From: Oscillospiraceae bacterium
Lineage (GTDB): Bacteria > Bacillota > Clostridia > Oscillospirales > Acutalibacteraceae
Length of the DNA: 58,897 nt
Direction: 5' to 3'
Assembly: GCA_902769255.1 (NCBI GenBank)
Contig: CACXOM010000008.1
Span: forward strand, 1 to 58,897
The notes beneath the pieces were generated by a model. That model was not told the DNA's origin, searched no databases, and worked only from the letters and a program-made list of their open reading frames with translations. Numbering within the stretch: position 1 is the stretch's first letter; each line of letters begins with the position of its first letter. Both the position numbers and the translations under genes were made by a program. Positions 7,811-18,243 of this stretch are shown one piece after another.

Positions 7811-10243
7811 TTATCCCATAATAACTTTTACTTCTCTTACTTTATTGCCGATTGGGGCGATTGGGCCAAATGGCACTTCTTCGCCGTCAACAATAAGTTT
7901 TGCAACGCCTTTTTCGGCTTTTGCGCTGTTGTCAACAGTAATGTTATAAGTATCGCCTCTGAATTTACGAACTACTGTAAATTCAGTAATATCATCAGGC
8001 AAGCAAGGGTCAACTACAAGTCCGTCATAATCAGGTTTAATACCCAAAATGAAACGAGATACATTATAGAATGTCCAAGCGGCTGTACCTGTGAGCCACG
8101 AGTTTTTAGCCTCACCGTGATTTTTAGCATCTCTGCCGGCAATCATCTGCGAGTAAACATAAGGCTCTGTTCTGTGAATATCTGAAATTTCTTCAAGATA
8201 AGCAGGGCAGGTCTTTTTATATACCTCAAACGCTCTGTTACCTCTGCCGACTAATGTTTCAGCAATCGAAATCCACGGGTTGTTGTGGCAGAAAATACCG
8301 CCGTTTTCTTTATATCCCGGAGGATAAGAAGAAATTTCACCGAGTTCGATATGATATTTTGTATAAGACGGCGAATTCAACACAATACCGTATTTTGTGT
8401 CAAGATATTTTTCAACCGACTGCAACGCTTTTAACGCTCTGCCGTCTTCAACGCCGATACCAGCCATTACGCAGAAGCCTTGAGGCTCGATAAAGATTTT
8501 ACCCTCATCACACTCATTAGAGCCGATTTTGTTGCTATATGCGTCATACGCACGAACAAACCATTCGCCGTCCCAGCCTGCTGTGAGTACTGCTTCGGTC
8601 ATTTCGTCAACCGCTTTTTGTGCTTGCTTTGCCTCATCTTTAAGTCCTTTTTCTTCGCACATTCTGATATAATCAGGGCCAACGGCTACGAACATTCCTG
8701 CAATGAATACCGATTCAGCTACAGGACCTTCGCTCGGTCCGAATGTTTGGAAAGATTCGCCTGGATTCTCTGAGAAACAGTTAAGATTCAGGCAGTCGTT
8801 CCAGTCAGCTCTACCGATAAGCGGTAATTTGTGAGGTCCTAAATTGTTTGTAACATGGTCAAATGAGCGTTTTAAGTGAACTAAAAGTGTTTGTGCCTTT
8901 GACTCATCATTATCAAACGGCACCATTTCATCAAGAATAGTAAAATCGCCTGTTTCTTTAATATAAGCGGCAACGCCAAAGATAAGCCAGAGCGGGTCAT
9001 CGTTAAATCCGCTACCGATGTCGTTGTTACCTTTTTTGGTGAGCGGTTGATACTGGTGATATGCAGAGCCGTCTTCCATTTGAGTTGCGGCAATATCAAG
9101 AATTCTCTCTCTTGCACGCTGAGGAATAAGGTGTATAAAGCCTAATAAATCCTGCGAAGAATCTCTAAAGCCCATTCCTCTGCCTATACCCGACTCAAAA
9201 TAAGAAGCCGAGCGCGACATATTAAATGTAACCATACATTGATACTGGTTCCAGATATTAACCATTCTATCAAGTTTTTCATCGCTTGATTTTACCGAAT
9301 ATGTAGATAAAAGATTGTTCCAATACGCCTTCAATTCTGCCAAAGCGTTTTCAACATCATCATCCGTTTTAAATTTAGCGAGCAACTCATTTGCAGGTTT
9401 TTTATTAATAACATCCTGTGCTTCCCATTTATCATCTTTCGGGTTTTCACAGTAGCCGAGAACGAATACGAGCGATTTTGTTTCGCCTGCTTTCAAAGTA
9501 ATTTTCTTTGAATGTGAACCTATCGGCGACCAGCCCGAAGCAACAGAATTTTTGGATTTATTTTCAAAAACAACATCAGGCTTGTCAAATCCGTTGTACA
9601 AGCCGATAAAGCTTTCTCTGTCAGTATCAAAACCGTCAATTTCCTCGTTGCAAGAGAAAACAGCGTAATGGTTTCTTCTCTCTCTGTACTCGGTTTTGTG
9701 GTAAATTGTGCTGCCGATTACCTCAACTTCACCTGTTGAGAAGTTTCTTTGGAAGTTAGTTGTATCGTCGTTTGCGTCCCAAAGGCAGAATTCAACAAAA
9801 GAATAAACAGTAAACTCTTTATCGTTTTCTGTTTTATTTGTAAATTTAAGTCTGTGAACCTCAGCGGTAGTTTCAAGCGGAACAAAAGAGGTTTGCTCTG
9901 CGCAAAGTCCGTTTACGGTAGATGAAATTACCGAATAACCGAGACCGTGGCGACATTCATAATTCTCATAGTCAGCCTTGCAGGGTTTCCAACCTGGGTT
10001 GAAAACGTTACCGCCTTCATTAATATAAAAGTAAATACCGCCGTCATCGGTAGGTACATTGTTGTATCTGTAACGAGTAAGACGAAGAAGTTTTGCGTCT
10101 TTATAAAAACAGTAACCTCCCGAAGTATTTGAAATAAGACCAAAGAAATCTTTGTTACCGAGATAGTTTATCCAAGGATAAGGGGTTTTAGGCTCAGTAA
10201 TTACATATTCTCTCGACTTATCATCGAAATGTCCAAATTTCAT
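7811..10243 (-). CDS. cbpA: Cellobiose phosphorylase (GH94)
   Basis: The enzyme splits cellobiose with phosphate into glucose and alpha-glucose-1-phosphate in the cytoplasm (EC 2.4.1.20). The start [19 protein letters not shown] and the [10 protein letters not shown] block match well-known clostridial cellobiose phosphorylases. The active-site loop RADWNDCLN carries the catalytic Asp, and [11 protein letters not shown] is the phosphate/sugar-binding block. The chosen ATG at 10243 has AAGGAGG seven bases upstream and gives 810 residues, the normal length. A longer frame upstream lacks homology. It is transcribed alone. Its glucose-1-phosphate product is the substrate of GlgC. A closely related beta-glucan phosphorylase is possible, but cellobiose is the best fit. 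Confidence 0.92.
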   Translation of the reverse strand: MKFGHFDDKSREYVITEPKTPYPWINYLGNKDFFGLISNTSGGYCFYKDAKLLRLTRYRYNNVPTDDGGIYFYINEGGNVFNPGWKPCKADYENYECRHGLGYSVISSTVNGLCAEQTSFVPLETTAEVHRLKFTNKTENDKEFTVYSFVEFCLWDANDDTTNFQRNFSTGEVEVIGSTIYHKTEYRERRNHYAVFSCNEEIDGFDTDRESFIGLYNGFDKPDVVFENKSKNSVASGWSPIGSHSKKITLKAGETKSLVFVLGYCENPKDDKWEAQDVINKKPANELLAKFKTDDDVENALAELKAYWNNLLSTYSVKSSDEKLDRMVNIWNQYQCMVTFNMSRSASYFESGIGRGMGFRDSSQDLLGFIHLIPQRARERILDIAATQMEDGSAYHQYQPLTKKGNNDIGSGFNDDPLWLIFGVAAYIKETGDFTILDEMVPFDNDESKAQTLLVHLKRSFDHVTNNLGPHKLPLIGRADWNDCLNLNCFSENPGESFQTFGPSEGPVAESVFIAGMFVAVGPDYIRMCEEKGLKDEAKQAQKAVDEMTEAVLTAGWDGEWFVRAYDAYSNKIGSNECDEGKIFIEPQGFCVMAGIGVEDGRALKALQSVEKYLDTKYGIVLNSPSYTKYHIELGEISSYPPGYKENGGIFCHNNPWISIAETLVGRGNRAFEVYKKTCPAYLEEISDIHRTEPYVYSQMIAGRDAKNHGEAKNSWLTGTAAWTFYNVSRFILGIKPDYDGLVVDPCLPDDITEFTVVRKFRGDTYNITVDNSAKAEKGVAKLIVDGEEVPFGPIAPIGNKVREVKVIMG

Positions 10244-10277
10244 AAATCTTTCCTCCTTAAAATAACTCTTACTTATT

Positions 10278-10306
10278 ATAATAAAGTAAATTTGATAATA
10301 TTGCAA
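10278..10306 (-). promoter_or_regulatory. Promoter of the cellobiose phosphorylase gene
   Basis: TTGCAA and TATTAT are separated by 17 bases on the minus strand, about 35 bases before the ATG at 10243. No clear operator palindrome is visible nearby. Confidence 0.6.
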
Positions 10307-10415
10307 GAATTATTTTTGCATTTTAATTAAAATCACGATGATATAGGCATTTTGCACAAAAAATAATGTTTAAATCTGTGAAATTACGCCAAAAGAGAGA
10401 AAAACCAAAAACTTG

Positions 10416-10444
10416 TTGACATTGCACAATTTATCGTGTATAAT
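10416..10444 (+). promoter_or_regulatory. Full-consensus promoter of the SCP2-like gene
   Basis: TTGACA, 17 bases, TATAAT: both boxes and the spacing match the housekeeping consensus exactly. It implies strong constitutive expression of the small protein that follows. Confidence 0.8.
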
Positions 10445-10478
10445 TTAGACAAAGAATACAAAAAAGGATGTGTTTATT

Positions 10479-10976
10479 ATGACTTATGCAGAAAAATTTC
10501 AATCCTTAAAGACAGCTTTTGAAAAAGCAAATACCAAAAAATTCAATGCTGACTTTGCAGTACAAATCACAATGACCGATGAGGATTGCGGCGGCACTTT
10601 CTATATTGAATATAAAAATGGTAACTACGCAGTAGAACCTTATGATTATGTTGATAACAATGCAGCGCTTACAGCATCTGCTGCATCAATCACAAAACTT
10701 TCAAAAGGTACTGTTGCTAAAGATATTAGCGTTTTCGGTGATGAAACAGTTGTTTCTGTTTTAGCATCTGCTTTAAAACCTGTTAAGAAAACCGCAGCAA
10801 AAAAGGCTCCTGCTAAAAAAACCGAAACAAAAAAAGCACCTGCTAAAAAGCCGGTTGCTAAAAAAACCGAAACAAAAAAAGCAGAAGTAAAAGCTCCTGT
10901 TGCTAAAAAAGCACCTGCTAAAAAAGCTCCGGCTAAAAAAACAGTTGCTAAAAAAGATACAAAAACATCTAAATAA
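10479..10976 (+). CDS. SCP2-like domain protein with Lys/Ala/Pro-rich tail
   Basis: About residues 1-95 resemble the SCP2 sterol-carrier fold: a beta strand ending in FAVQITMTDEDCGGTFYIEY, a second strand, then KLSKGTVAKDISVFGDETVVSVLASAL. From residue ~100 to the end (165) the chain is a low-complexity tail of KKAPAKK-type repeats, strongly basic like histone H1-like bacterial tails. The start is ATG 10479, with AAAGGA ten bases upstream; an in-frame GTG at 10470 is too close to that site. It stands alone between a consensus promoter and a terminator. The domain suggests binding of a lipid-like ligand and the tail suggests nucleic acid or anionic polymer binding, but the function is not known. 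Confidence 0.75.
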   Translation: MTYAEKFQSLKTAFEKANTKKFNADFAVQITMTDEDCGGTFYIEYKNGNYAVEPYDYVDNNAALTASAASITKLSKGTVAKDISVFGDETVVSVLASALKPVKKTAAKKAPAKKTETKKAPAKKPVAKKTETKKAEVKAPVAKKAPAKKAPAKKTVAKKDTKTSK

Positions 10977-11037
10977 GTTTAGTATCTACTTAAATTGCTA
11001 TTCCTCTTTAAGTTTTTTCATTATATACTCCATTTTA

Positions 11038-11069
11038 GAAAAGAAGACAGCGTTAGCTGTCATCTTTTC
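11038..11069 (+). terminator. Terminator after the SCP2-like gene
   Basis: AAGAAGACAGC-GTTA-GCTGTCATCTTTT forms a stem with one mismatch and ends in T-rich sequence, about 60 bases after the stop codon. Confidence 0.75.
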
Positions 11070-11153
11070 GTTATGCCGTTTTTTTATTTTTTTGAAACTT
11101 TTTCAGAAAAAACAGACACTATATAAGTAGAACAACTGAAAGGAATATTTGAT

Positions 11154-12095
11154 ATGACAAAACTTTTTATTGTAATACCTTGTTATAATGAAAGCGAAGT
11201 GCTTTTTGAAACTTCAAAAAGGTTAAAAGAAAAATTCACAGAATTAATTAATAATAAAAACATTACCGCTGACAGTAAAGTTATATTTGTTGATGACGGC
11301 TCGCAAGATAACACTTGGGAAATAATCGAGCAATTGCACAGTAAAGACAACTTATTTTCAGGTTGCAAACTTTCACGAAACCGCGGACACCAGAATGCGC
11401 TGTTAGCAGGACTTTATTGTGCAAAAGGAAATTGCGATGCGGTAATTTCTATGGATTCGGATTTACAAGACGACATAAACGCAATTGACGACTTTATTAG
11501 AGAATATGAAAATGGTTATGAAGTAGTTTACGGCGTAAGAAATAAAAGAGAAAAAGATTCTGCTTTTAAACGCGTAACCGCCGAAGGATTCTATAAATTT
11601 ATGAATTTTATGGGCGCAGAAGTTGTTTTTAATCATGCCGATTACCGCCTGCTCGGTAAAAATGCTCTTGAAAAACTGTTTGAATTTAAAGAGGTAAATT
11701 TGTTTTTGAGAGGACTTGTACCTCTTATCGGTTACAAATCTGCAAAAGTTTATTATGAACGCAATGAAAGATTTGCAGGCAAAAGCAAATATCCGCTTAA
11801 AAAAATGCTTTCTTTTGCTTTCGACGGTATAAGTTCGCTTAGCATTAAACCTATAAAAATGATAATTCATTTAGGAATAATTTTTGTATTTATAAGTTTA
11901 ATTATACTTATATATTCGCTAATAAGTTATTTTTCGGGCAATGCCGTAAGCGGTTGGACCAGCCTTATTGTATCAATCTGGGCTATAGGCGGTCTAAATC
12001 TTATTGCAATAGGAATTATAGGCGAATATGTGGGAAAAGTATTTTTAGAAACAAAACAAAGACCGCGTTTTATTATTGAAGAAGAATTAAAGTGA
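11154..12095 (+). CDS. GT2 glycosyltransferase of the GtrB/dolichol-phosphate-mannose-synthase type
   Basis: A GT-A domain fills residues 1-225: the start IVIPCYNESE, the nucleotide-binding VDDGSQD and the metal-binding SMDSDLQD are all present. Two hydrophobic segments (about 240-262 and 275-298) anchor the C-terminus in the membrane, as in GtrB and DPM1 relatives that load a sugar onto a polyprenyl phosphate. At 313 residues the length is usual. AAAGG precedes the ATG. The next gene starts 10 bases later and encodes a polytopic membrane protein, so the pair probably makes a lipid-linked sugar and then transfers it (inference). Confidence 0.88.
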   Translation: MTKLFIVIPCYNESEVLFETSKRLKEKFTELINNKNITADSKVIFVDDGSQDNTWEIIEQLHSKDNLFSGCKLSRNRGHQNALLAGLYCAKGNCDAVISMDSDLQDDINAIDDFIREYENGYEVVYGVRNKREKDSAFKRVTAEGFYKFMNFMGAEVVFNHADYRLLGKNALEKLFEFKEVNLFLRGLVPLIGYKSAKVYYERNERFAGKSKYPLKKMLSFAFDGISSLSIKPIKMIIHLGIIFVFISLIILIYSLISYFSGNAVSGWTSLIVSIWAIGGLNLIAIGIIGEYVGKVFLETKQRPRFIIEEELK

Positions 12096-12105
12096 GGCAA
12101 AATCT

Positions 12106-14109
12106 GTGCAAAAAAAATTAACTAACAAAATTATTCTTATTTTATCGGCAATAACCGCATTATTTTTATTAAATTCACTTGTTTTTTCTGCTTCTTTTTT
12201 AAAAAATGCGGTAAATCAATACAGTTTTACAAATTCATTTTATGTAATACTCTGTTTTGCAATTCAATTTGTGTTGGTATTCTTCTTTTTTAAATTCATA
12301 AACACGCTTAATGATACTCAACTGAGAATAATTACTTATACGCTTTTTGCTGTGTTTATTGTGCTTGAAGCAGTATTTTTGCTGTTTGTTTATACAATTC
12401 CGAATACTGACGCTTACAGGTGCATTGACACCGCCATAGGCTTTGCAAACGGCAGTTACCCTATTGTAGACGAAGCGCACCCTCACTATTGGTATTTTTG
12501 TGATTTTTCAAACAACAATTTTTTCACAATGATACTTTTTATTTATTTTAGAGTATTTCACATAACCACAAACTATGTATTCTTGGCAAAACTGTTGAAC
12601 GCTGTTTTGATTTTTGTTGCAATACTGTTCGCTTTTAAAAGTGCAAAACTTCTTTTAGGGCAAAAAAACGCGGTAAAAACACTTGCGCTTTTTACTTTAA
12701 ACCCTGTATTCTATACGCATATTCAATGGATTTACACATTAACATTCAGCCTGCCTGTTATGATGGCGATTATTTATTTCGGACTTAGAGTTTTAAAAGA
12801 AACCTCTCTTAAAAAACAAGTAATTTTTTCTTCACTTATTGGTTTGTTTTCAGCAATAGGTTATTTAATCAGACCTACAAGCGTTTTTCCGCTTATTGCG
12901 ATTATTATATATACTTTATCAAAAATCAAATTTAATAAAGATTTCTTTAAAAAGGCGGGCGCAGTTTCTCTATCATTGTTGCTTACGGTTTCTTTATCAT
13001 TTTTGGCTTTAAACAGTTTTACAAACAGTCGTTTTGAAAAAACTTTAAAATATAATTTTCCGCTAACTCATTGGATTATGATGGGCATTACAAACGATGG
13101 TATTCTTGATACAAACGATGTTATGCTTACCAGAAGCTTTGGTGAAACCAAAGCGCAAAAGCAAAAAGGAAACATTGAGGAGATTAAAAAAAGGCTTTCG
13201 CAAAAAAGCGGTATTGAATTAATTAAACATTTTGAGAAAAAAATTCAAAATACATTTTCTGACGGCACTTACAATATCGCTACACGGTATAAATCAACTT
13301 ACGCTTATTCAAAACTAAAAACTTACACCACAGGGCAAAAAAGTGCATTATTTACGCTTTATTGTCAAGGATTTAAAGTTTTTTCGCTTACCTTTTCGAT
13401 TTTAGGCATATTTTTCATTATAAAGAAGAAAAAATACTCGCTTATGCCGTTGGTAATAACAATATTAGGCGGATTTATATTCTATATATTTTGGGAATCA
13501 AAACAGTCTTATTCTTTACCGTTTTTGCTTGAAGAGTTAATATTGTGCGTTTTTGCAATAAGCGTGTTTGATAATGTAAAAGTTTTTGAAACCAAGCCGA
13601 AAAAAATTGCAACGCTACTTACCTGTTTTGCACTTATTTTAGCAATTATTTTTGTTCCGCATGTTAAATTAAGAGATTTAAAATCAGCAAATTTGCCGAT
13701 AAATCTCTTTTCGGTTAAAGATATAAATTATATTTCAAAAGGCGAAATCAAACAGGAATTTGTTAGTAATACCAATGTTAAAAAAATAGCCATCTTGGCT
13801 AACAAGGCTAATAAGAACACTATTGCAAAAATAAGAATTGTTGATGAAAACGAAAAAACCGTTTTTACCGACACATTGTTGCAAGACCGATTTAAAATCG
13901 TGAAAAAGAGAACCAAACAATACAATCGTTGTGTATTAAAAATTGAAAATCAAAAAATTCAAAAGAATAAAAAATATACAATAATCATCAATTCAAAAAA
14001 CATTAACTGGTTTCAAAAGAAGTCGTTTGGTATTGACTGTTACGAAGGCGATTTTTACATAAACAATCAAAAACTTCTCGGCGATTTAATGCTTACAATT
14101 TACCAATAA
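12106..14109 (+). CDS. Polytopic membrane protein, probable GT-C type glycosyltransferase
   Basis: This 667-residue protein has about a dozen hydrophobic segments spread over residues 10-500 and a soluble C-terminal part of ~150 residues. The acidic motif NTDAYR after the third segment sits where GT-C enzymes that use polyprenyl-phosphate sugars keep a catalytic Asp. The start is a GTG with GAGG eight bases upstream, overlapping the end of the GT2 gene region, which suggests translational coupling. The likely job is to move the sugar loaded by the GT2 enzyme onto an extracellular acceptor such as a teichoic acid or wall polymer. The acceptor and sugar cannot be read from sequence. Confidence 0.65.
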   Translation: MQKKLTNKIILILSAITALFLLNSLVFSASFLKNAVNQYSFTNSFYVILCFAIQFVLVFFFFKFINTLNDTQLRIITYTLFAVFIVLEAVFLLFVYTIPNTDAYRCIDTAIGFANGSYPIVDEAHPHYWYFCDFSNNNFFTMILFIYFRVFHITTNYVFLAKLLNAVLIFVAILFAFKSAKLLLGQKNAVKTLALFTLNPVFYTHIQWIYTLTFSLPVMMAIIYFGLRVLKETSLKKQVIFSSLIGLFSAIGYLIRPTSVFPLIAIIIYTLSKIKFNKDFFKKAGAVSLSLLLTVSLSFLALNSFTNSRFEKTLKYNFPLTHWIMMGITNDGILDTNDVMLTRSFGETKAQKQKGNIEEIKKRLSQKSGIELIKHFEKKIQNTFSDGTYNIATRYKSTYAYSKLKTYTTGQKSALFTLYCQGFKVFSLTFSILGIFFIIKKKKYSLMPLVITILGGFIFYIFWESKQSYSLPFLLEELILCVFAISVFDNVKVFETKPKKIATLLTCFALILAIIFVPHVKLRDLKSANLPINLFSVKDINYISKGEIKQEFVSNTNVKKIAILANKANKNTIAKIRIVDENEKTVFTDTLLQDRFKIVKKRTKQYNRCVLKIENQKIQKNKKYTIIINSKNINWFQKKSFGIDCYEGDFYINNQKLLGDLMLTIYQ

Positions 14110-14121
14110 ACAAACATACAA

Positions 14122-14149
14122 AAAGACCTATCCAAAAGGATAGGTCTTT
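14122..14149. terminator. Bidirectional terminator between GT pair and ribosomal operon
   Basis: A 12-base perfect stem (AAAGACCTATCC and its inverse) with an AAAA loop. It closes the GT2/membrane protein operon and, on the other strand, the whole S10-spc-alpha operon after rplQ. Confidence 0.85.
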
Positions 14150-14161
14150 AATTATTATAAC

Positions 14162-14506
14162 TTATTTTACAAGTTCGATAATTGCCATTTCAGCGGCGTC
14201 GCCTCTACGTTGACCGATTTTAGTGATTCTTGTATAACCACCGTTTTTGTCGCTGTAAGATGGGGCGATATCGTTGAAAAGTTTTGAAACAACATCTTCC
14301 TTGGTTACAAAAGCCATAACCTGACGGCGAGCATTTAAATCGCCTTTTTTAGCAATTGTAATATATTTTTCAGCCATATTACGAACTTCTTTTGCACGAG
14401 TTACTGTTGTTTTAACTTTGCCGTTTTCATAAAGAAAAGTAACCATAGCACGAAGCATTGCTTTACGCTGATCGCTTGTTCTGCCGAGTTTTCTTGTACC
14501 TGGCAT
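14162..14506 (-). CDS. rplQ: Ribosomal protein bL17
   Basis: Large-subunit protein near the exit tunnel. The conserved start [17 protein letters not shown] and the C-terminal [13 protein letters not shown] are intact over 114 residues. It is the last gene of the ribosomal operon, 43 bases after rpoA. In many Firmicutes it is followed by ecfA-ecfA-ecfT and truA; here a terminator follows at once, so the energy-coupling genes must lie elsewhere. Confidence 0.97.
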   Translation of the reverse strand: MPGTRKLGRTSDQRKAMLRAMVTFLYENGKVKTTVTRAKEVRNMAEKYITIAKKGDLNARRQVMAFVTKEDVVSKLFNDIAPSYSDKNGGYTRITKIGQRRGDAAEMAIIELVK

Positions 14507-14549
14507 TTAAACTCACTCCTTTACAGTTGTGTAACTAAAGAATGTTTTT

Positions 14550-15497
14550 TTATTCTTCCTCTTTGCGAAGTCCGAATCCCAAACTTTCAAGTTTGTGAAT
14601 AACTTCTTCAAGTGATTTTCTACCGAGATTTCTGACTTTCATCATATCTTCTTCAGATTTTTGAGTCAAGTCTTCAACCGTGCTGATACCTGCTCTCTTC
14701 AAGCAGTTGAAACTACGAACTGAAAGGTCAAGTTCCTCAATGACCATCTCAAGCACTTTTTCTTTTGCATTATCGTCTTTTTCGACCATAATATCGCCTT
14801 GTGTTATCTCTGTTGCGAGTTCAACAAACAAGTTAAGATGTTCAGTGAGCACCTTGGCTGCTAACGCAATTGCATCTGTAGCAGATATTGTGCCGTTAGT
14901 CCATACTTCAATTGTAAGTTTGTCAAAATCAGTCACTTGACCGACACGGGTGTCGGAAACATTGAAATTCACTTTTGTTACAGGAGTATAAATCGAGTCA
15001 ACGGGGATTACGCCGATGACAGGTTGCTCCTGTTTGTTCTTTTCAGCCGGAACATAGCCGCGGCCTTTATCAATGGTAAGTTCTACAAAGAGTTTACCAC
15101 CTTCTGAAACTGTTGCAATATGCAAATCAGGATTAAGAATTTCTACTTCTGAATCGCTTTTGATGCTACCTGCGGTAACTTCGCAAGGACCTTCAGCCTC
15201 AATATAGCAAACTTTCGGCGATTCGCCGTTGATTTTTGCATTAAGGTTTTTAATGTTAAGAACGATTTCTGTAACATCTTCTTTAACATCAGGAATTATT
15301 GAAAACTCATGAACAACGCCGTCAATTTTAATAGAAGTAACTGCAACACCCGGTAAAGATGAAAGCAATACTCTACGAAGACTGTTGCCAAGGGTTATAC
15401 CAAATCCTCTTTCAAGCGGCTCAATGGAAAATTTTCCGTAAGAACCGTCTTCCGCTAACTCTTCAGCTTCTATTCTTGGCTTCTCGATTTCAATCAT
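14550..15497 (-). CDS. rpoA: RNA polymerase alpha subunit
   Basis: Alpha dimerises and starts assembly of RNA polymerase. The N-terminal domain ([25 protein letters not shown] around residues 22-48) and the C-terminal helix-hairpin-helix domain ([16 protein letters not shown], then [12 protein letters not shown], about 245-305) are both complete in 315 residues. A good AGGAGG-type site precedes the ATG. The gene sits in its usual place between rpsD and rplQ. Confidence 0.98.
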   Translation of the reverse strand: MIEIEKPRIEAEELAEDGSYGKFSIEPLERGFGITLGNSLRRVLLSSLPGVAVTSIKIDGVVHEFSIIPDVKEDVTEIVLNIKNLNAKINGESPKVCYIEAEGPCEVTAGSIKSDSEVEILNPDLHIATVSEGGKLFVELTIDKGRGYVPAEKNKQEQPVIGVIPVDSIYTPVTKVNFNVSDTRVGQVTDFDKLTIEVWTNGTISATDAIALAAKVLTEHLNLFVELATEITQGDIMVEKDDNAKEKVLEMVIEELDLSVRSFNCLKRAGISTVEDLTQKSEEDMMKVRNLGRKSLEEVIHKLESLGFGLRKEEE

Positions 15498-15590
15498 TCA
15501 GAATCCTCCTTTAAGCAGAATTTTAAATTCCGCTAAAATTTGTAGTCGTATAATCGACAAATAAATGTAAATGCAACGAACAAAAAGATA

Positions 15591-16217
15591 TTATTTTGAA
15601 TACAACTCGACGATGAGTGACTCTTCAACCGGAGTATCAATATCTTCTCTGTTAGGAAGATTAACAACCTTGCCTGATTTTGCATTTGCGTCACGCTCTA
15701 ACCATGCAGGAACAGGGCGTGAACCGTTTGTTTCAAGAACAGCTTTGATTTTTTCGCTGTCTAAACTGCCTGATTTAATTGCGATAACATCGCCTGCCTT
15801 TACAAGATAAGAAGGAATATTTACCTTTTTACCGTTTACTGTAAAGTGGTTATGAAGAACCAATTGGCGTGCTTCTTTTCTGCTGCTTGCAAATCCCAAT
15901 CTGTAAACAATGTTATCAAGACGGGTTTCAAGAATTTGAAGAAGGTTTTCACCTGTAATACCCTGTCTTCTTTCAGCCTCAACAAAATATTTGTGGAACT
16001 GATTTTCCAATACGCCGTAATAGCGTTTTGCTTTTTGTTTCATACGGAACTGAGTAGCATACTCGGAGTTCTTTTTACGACCTTGACCGTGTTGGCCCGG
16101 TGCGTAACTTCTATGAGAAAAAGAACATTTATCTGAATAGCATCTTTCGCCTTTTAAGAAAAGTTTTTCACCTTCTCTACGGCAAAGTCTGCATACAGGA
16201 CCTGTATATCTTGCCAT
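15591..16217 (-). CDS. rpsD: Ribosomal protein uS4
   Basis: Primary 16S rRNA-binding protein of the small subunit. The N-terminal part carries a zinc-type Cys cluster ([18 protein letters not shown]) as in the C+ form of S4. The S4 RNA-binding domain ([22 protein letters not shown]) spans about 98-160. At 208 residues it has full length. AGGAGG lies upstream of the ATG. S4 autoregulates the alpha operon in several bacteria, but no S4-binding leader was recognised here. Confidence 0.97.
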   Translation of the reverse strand: MARYTGPVCRLCRREGEKLFLKGERCYSDKCSFSHRSYAPGQHGQGRKKNSEYATQFRMKQKAKRYYGVLENQFHKYFVEAERRQGITGENLLQILETRLDNIVYRLGFASSRKEARQLVLHNHFTVNGKKVNIPSYLVKAGDVIAIKSGSLDSEKIKAVLETNGSRPVPAWLERDANAKSGKVVNLPNREDIDTPVEESLIVELYSK

Positions 16218-16241
16218 ACAATAAGCACCTCCTAAAATTAA

Positions 16242-16643
16242 TTATACGCGTCTTCTTTTCGGTGGACGGCAACCGTTGTGAGGAATAGGAGTTACATCTT
16301 TAATAAGACTTACTTCCAAACCTGCTGTCTGCAATGCTCTGATTGCAGCTTCACGGCCTGCTCCCGGACCTTTAACAAATACTTCAACTGTCTTTAAACC
16401 ATGTTCCATTGCAGCTTTTGCAGCAGTTTCTGCAGCAGACTGAGCAGCAAACGGAGTAGATTTTTTAGAACCTCTGAATCCGAGTTCGCCTGCTGATGCC
16501 CAAGAAAGTGTGTTACCTTGGGTGTCAGAAATGGTGACAATAGTATTGTTGAAGGTTGACTGTATATGTGCACTGCCACGCTCGATATTTTTCTTCTCGC
16601 GGCGGCGACGGGTTGATGCTGTTTTTGTACCCTTTGTTGCCAT
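16242..16643 (-). CDS. rpsK: Ribosomal protein uS11
   Basis: Small-subunit platform protein that contacts mRNA near the exit site. The family blocks [20 protein letters not shown] and the C-terminal [18 protein letters not shown] are intact in 133 residues. It follows rpsM by 15 bases and precedes rpsD by 24, the standard alpha-operon order. Confidence 0.97.
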   Translation of the reverse strand: MATKGTKTASTRRRREKKNIERGSAHIQSTFNNTIVTISDTQGNTLSWASAGELGFRGSKKSTPFAAQSAAETAAKAAMEHGLKTVEVFVKGPGAGREAAIRALQTAGLEVSLIKDVTPIPHNGCRPPKRRRV

Positions 16644-16658
16644 ACTCTAAACCCTCTC

Positions 16659-17027
16659 TTACTTTTTCTTGTTAGCAATAGTCTTTTTAGGACCTTTGCG
16701 TGTTCTTGCATTTGTTTTTGATCTTTGACCTCTTACAGGTAAACCTTTGCGGTGACGAGTTCCTCTGTAACTTCCGATTTCAATGAGTCTTTTAATGTCA
16801 AACGCAACATCTCTTCTGAGGTCACCCTCAACAGTTACATTATGTTCGATATACTCACGAAGTTTAGCAACATCGTCTTCTGTAAGATCCTTACATCTGA
16901 TGTCAGGATTTACTCCTGTTTCAGCCAAAATTTTCTTTGATGTTGTAAGACCGATACCAAAAATATAGGTAAGTCCAATTTCTACTCGCTTGTTATTAGG
17001 CAAGTCAACACCGGAAATTCGTGCCAT
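16659..17027 (-). CDS. rpsM: Ribosomal protein uS13
   Basis: Small-subunit head protein that contacts tRNA and the large subunit. It starts [19 protein letters not shown], has the helix-two-turn-helix core, and ends in a basic tail with [19 protein letters not shown], over 122 residues. It follows rpmJ. Confidence 0.97.
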   Translation of the reverse strand: MARISGVDLPNNKRVEIGLTYIFGIGLTTSKKILAETGVNPDIRCKDLTEDDVAKLREYIEHNVTVEGDLRRDVAFDIKRLIEIGSYRGTRHRKGLPVRGQRSKTNARTRKGPKKTIANKKK

Positions 17028-17058
17028 ATTAAATTACACCTCCGAAAACATTTTCGCC

Positions 17059-17172
17059 TTAGCCTTGGCGTTGTTTGTGTTTTGGGTTTTCACAGATAAC
17101 CATTACTTTACCCTTGCGTTTAATGACTTTGCATTTTTCGCACATTTTTTTAACAGAAGGTCTAACCTTCAT
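17059..17172 (-). CDS. rpmJ: Ribosomal protein bL36
   Basis: A 37-residue frame reads [20 protein letters not shown] onward and ends KHKQRQG. The four zinc ligands of the usual C-C-C-H type are present (Cys11, Cys14, Cys27, His32 region), so this is the zinc-binding form. It sits between infA and rpsM, as in most Firmicutes, with an AAGGAATG-type ribosome binding site upstream. Confidence 0.95.
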   Translation of the reverse strand: MKVRPSVKKMCEKCKVIKRKGKVMVICENPKHKQRQG

Positions 17173-17240
17173 ACCTAATCATTCCTTTCGATAAACAAAA
17201 GACCGATTTTTTTATAAAAATTTCGGATTAAGTTTTTAAC

Positions 17241-17459
17241 TTATTTAGAACGCCAAATAATGCGTCCTTTTGTTAAATCATAAGGTGACATTTCAACTGT
17301 TACCTTATCGCCCGGAAGAATACGAATGTAGTTCATTCTAAGTTTTCCGGAAATGTGGGCTGTGATTACATGACCGTTCTGAAGTTCAACCTTAAATGTT
17401 GCGTTAGGCATTGCTTCAACTACGGTGCCTTGTAACTCTATATTATCCGATTTAGCCAT
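17241..17459 (-). CDS. infA: Translation initiation factor IF-1
   Basis: IF-1 is a single OB-fold protein that occupies the ribosomal A site during initiation. The start [19 protein letters not shown] and the RNA-binding [19 protein letters not shown] are conserved. The ATG at 17459 is chosen because a GGGGGGT ribosome binding site lies nine bases upstream and it gives the normal 72 residues. A longer in-frame start at 17489 would overlap the end of map and adds ten residues without homology. Confidence 0.95.
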   Translation of the reverse strand: MAKSDNIELQGTVVEAMPNATFKVELQNGHVITAHISGKLRMNYIRILPGDKVTVEMSPYDLTKGRIIWRSK

Positions 17460-17473
17460 CTTTACAACCCCCC

Positions 17474-18241
17474 TTACTGTTTTTTGCAATAGTCGGCATC
17501 GGTTAAAATAATCGGGCCGTTTTTGGTAATTGCTACACTATGTTCAAAGTGCGCAGATAAACTGCCGTCTTTAGTAACTACTGTCCAACCGTCACCGAGT
17601 GTTTTTACAGCGGGTTTGCCGATATTTATCATCGGTTCAATAGCCAATGTCATACCCGGCATCAAGCGTACGCCTCGACCTGCGGTTCCGTAATTTGGAA
17701 CTTCAGGTGATTCATGTAACTTTGTGCCTACTCCGTGTCCCACAAATTCTCTTACCACCGAGTAACCACGAGATTCAACATACTCTTGAATTGCGTGTGA
17801 TATATCGCCGAGCCTGCCGCCCTCAAGTGCTTGTTCAATACCTTTATAAAGGCTGTCTTTAGTCACTTCAATCAGCCGCTTTGCCTCATCACAAACTTCT
17901 CCGCAGGCAAATGTGGCAGCGTTGTCGCCGTTATACCCTTCATATACTGCACCAAGGTCGACACTTACAATGTCGCCCGATTTAAGCACGGTATTTTTGT
18001 TTGGTATGCCGTGGATAACTTGATTATTAATAGATATGCACGCGCTTGCGGGAAAACCGTTATAGTTTAAGAAGCCGGGCGTTGCATTTTGACTGATTAT
18101 ATAGTCATATGCAATTTTATCTAACTCATAAGTTGAGATGCCCGGTTTCACATTTTCACCGACAAGTCTGAGTGCCATTGCCGAAATTCTTCCGGCTTCT
18201 CTCATGATTTCAATTTCACGAGCGGTTTTCAGCACTATCAT
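17474..18241 (-). CDS. map: Methionine aminopeptidase, type I
   Basis: Removes the initiator methionine from nascent proteins (EC 3.4.11.18). The dimetal-site residues are in their usual places: the first Asp in [16 protein letters not shown] (around 95-107), the His in [16 protein letters not shown] (~170), then Glu in AIEPMI and Glu in [10 protein letters not shown]. At 255 residues it is the short type I without an N-terminal extension. GGAGG precedes the ATG, which falls within three bases of the adk stop. Confidence 0.97.
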   Translation of the reverse strand: MIVLKTAREIEIMREAGRISAMALRLVGENVKPGISTYELDKIAYDYIISQNATPGFLNYNGFPASACISINNQVIHGIPNKNTVLKSGDIVSVDLGAVYEGYNGDNAATFACGEVCDEAKRLIEVTKDSLYKGIEQALEGGRLGDISHAIQEYVESRGYSVVREFVGHGVGTKLHESPEVPNYGTAGRGVRLMPGMTLAIEPMINIGKPAVKTLGDGWTVVTKDGSLSAHFEHSVAITKNGPIILTDADYCKKQ

Positions 18242-18243
18242 GC

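Noticed and set aside
10900-11130. Lys/Leu-rich frame overlapping the SCP2-like gene end
   Set aside because: It is the out-of-frame reading of the A-rich KKAPAKK-coding tail followed by the terminator.
17460-17489. Ten-residue N-terminal extension of IF-1
   Set aside because: It overlaps the end of map, and the ribosome binding site and family length both support the start at 17459.
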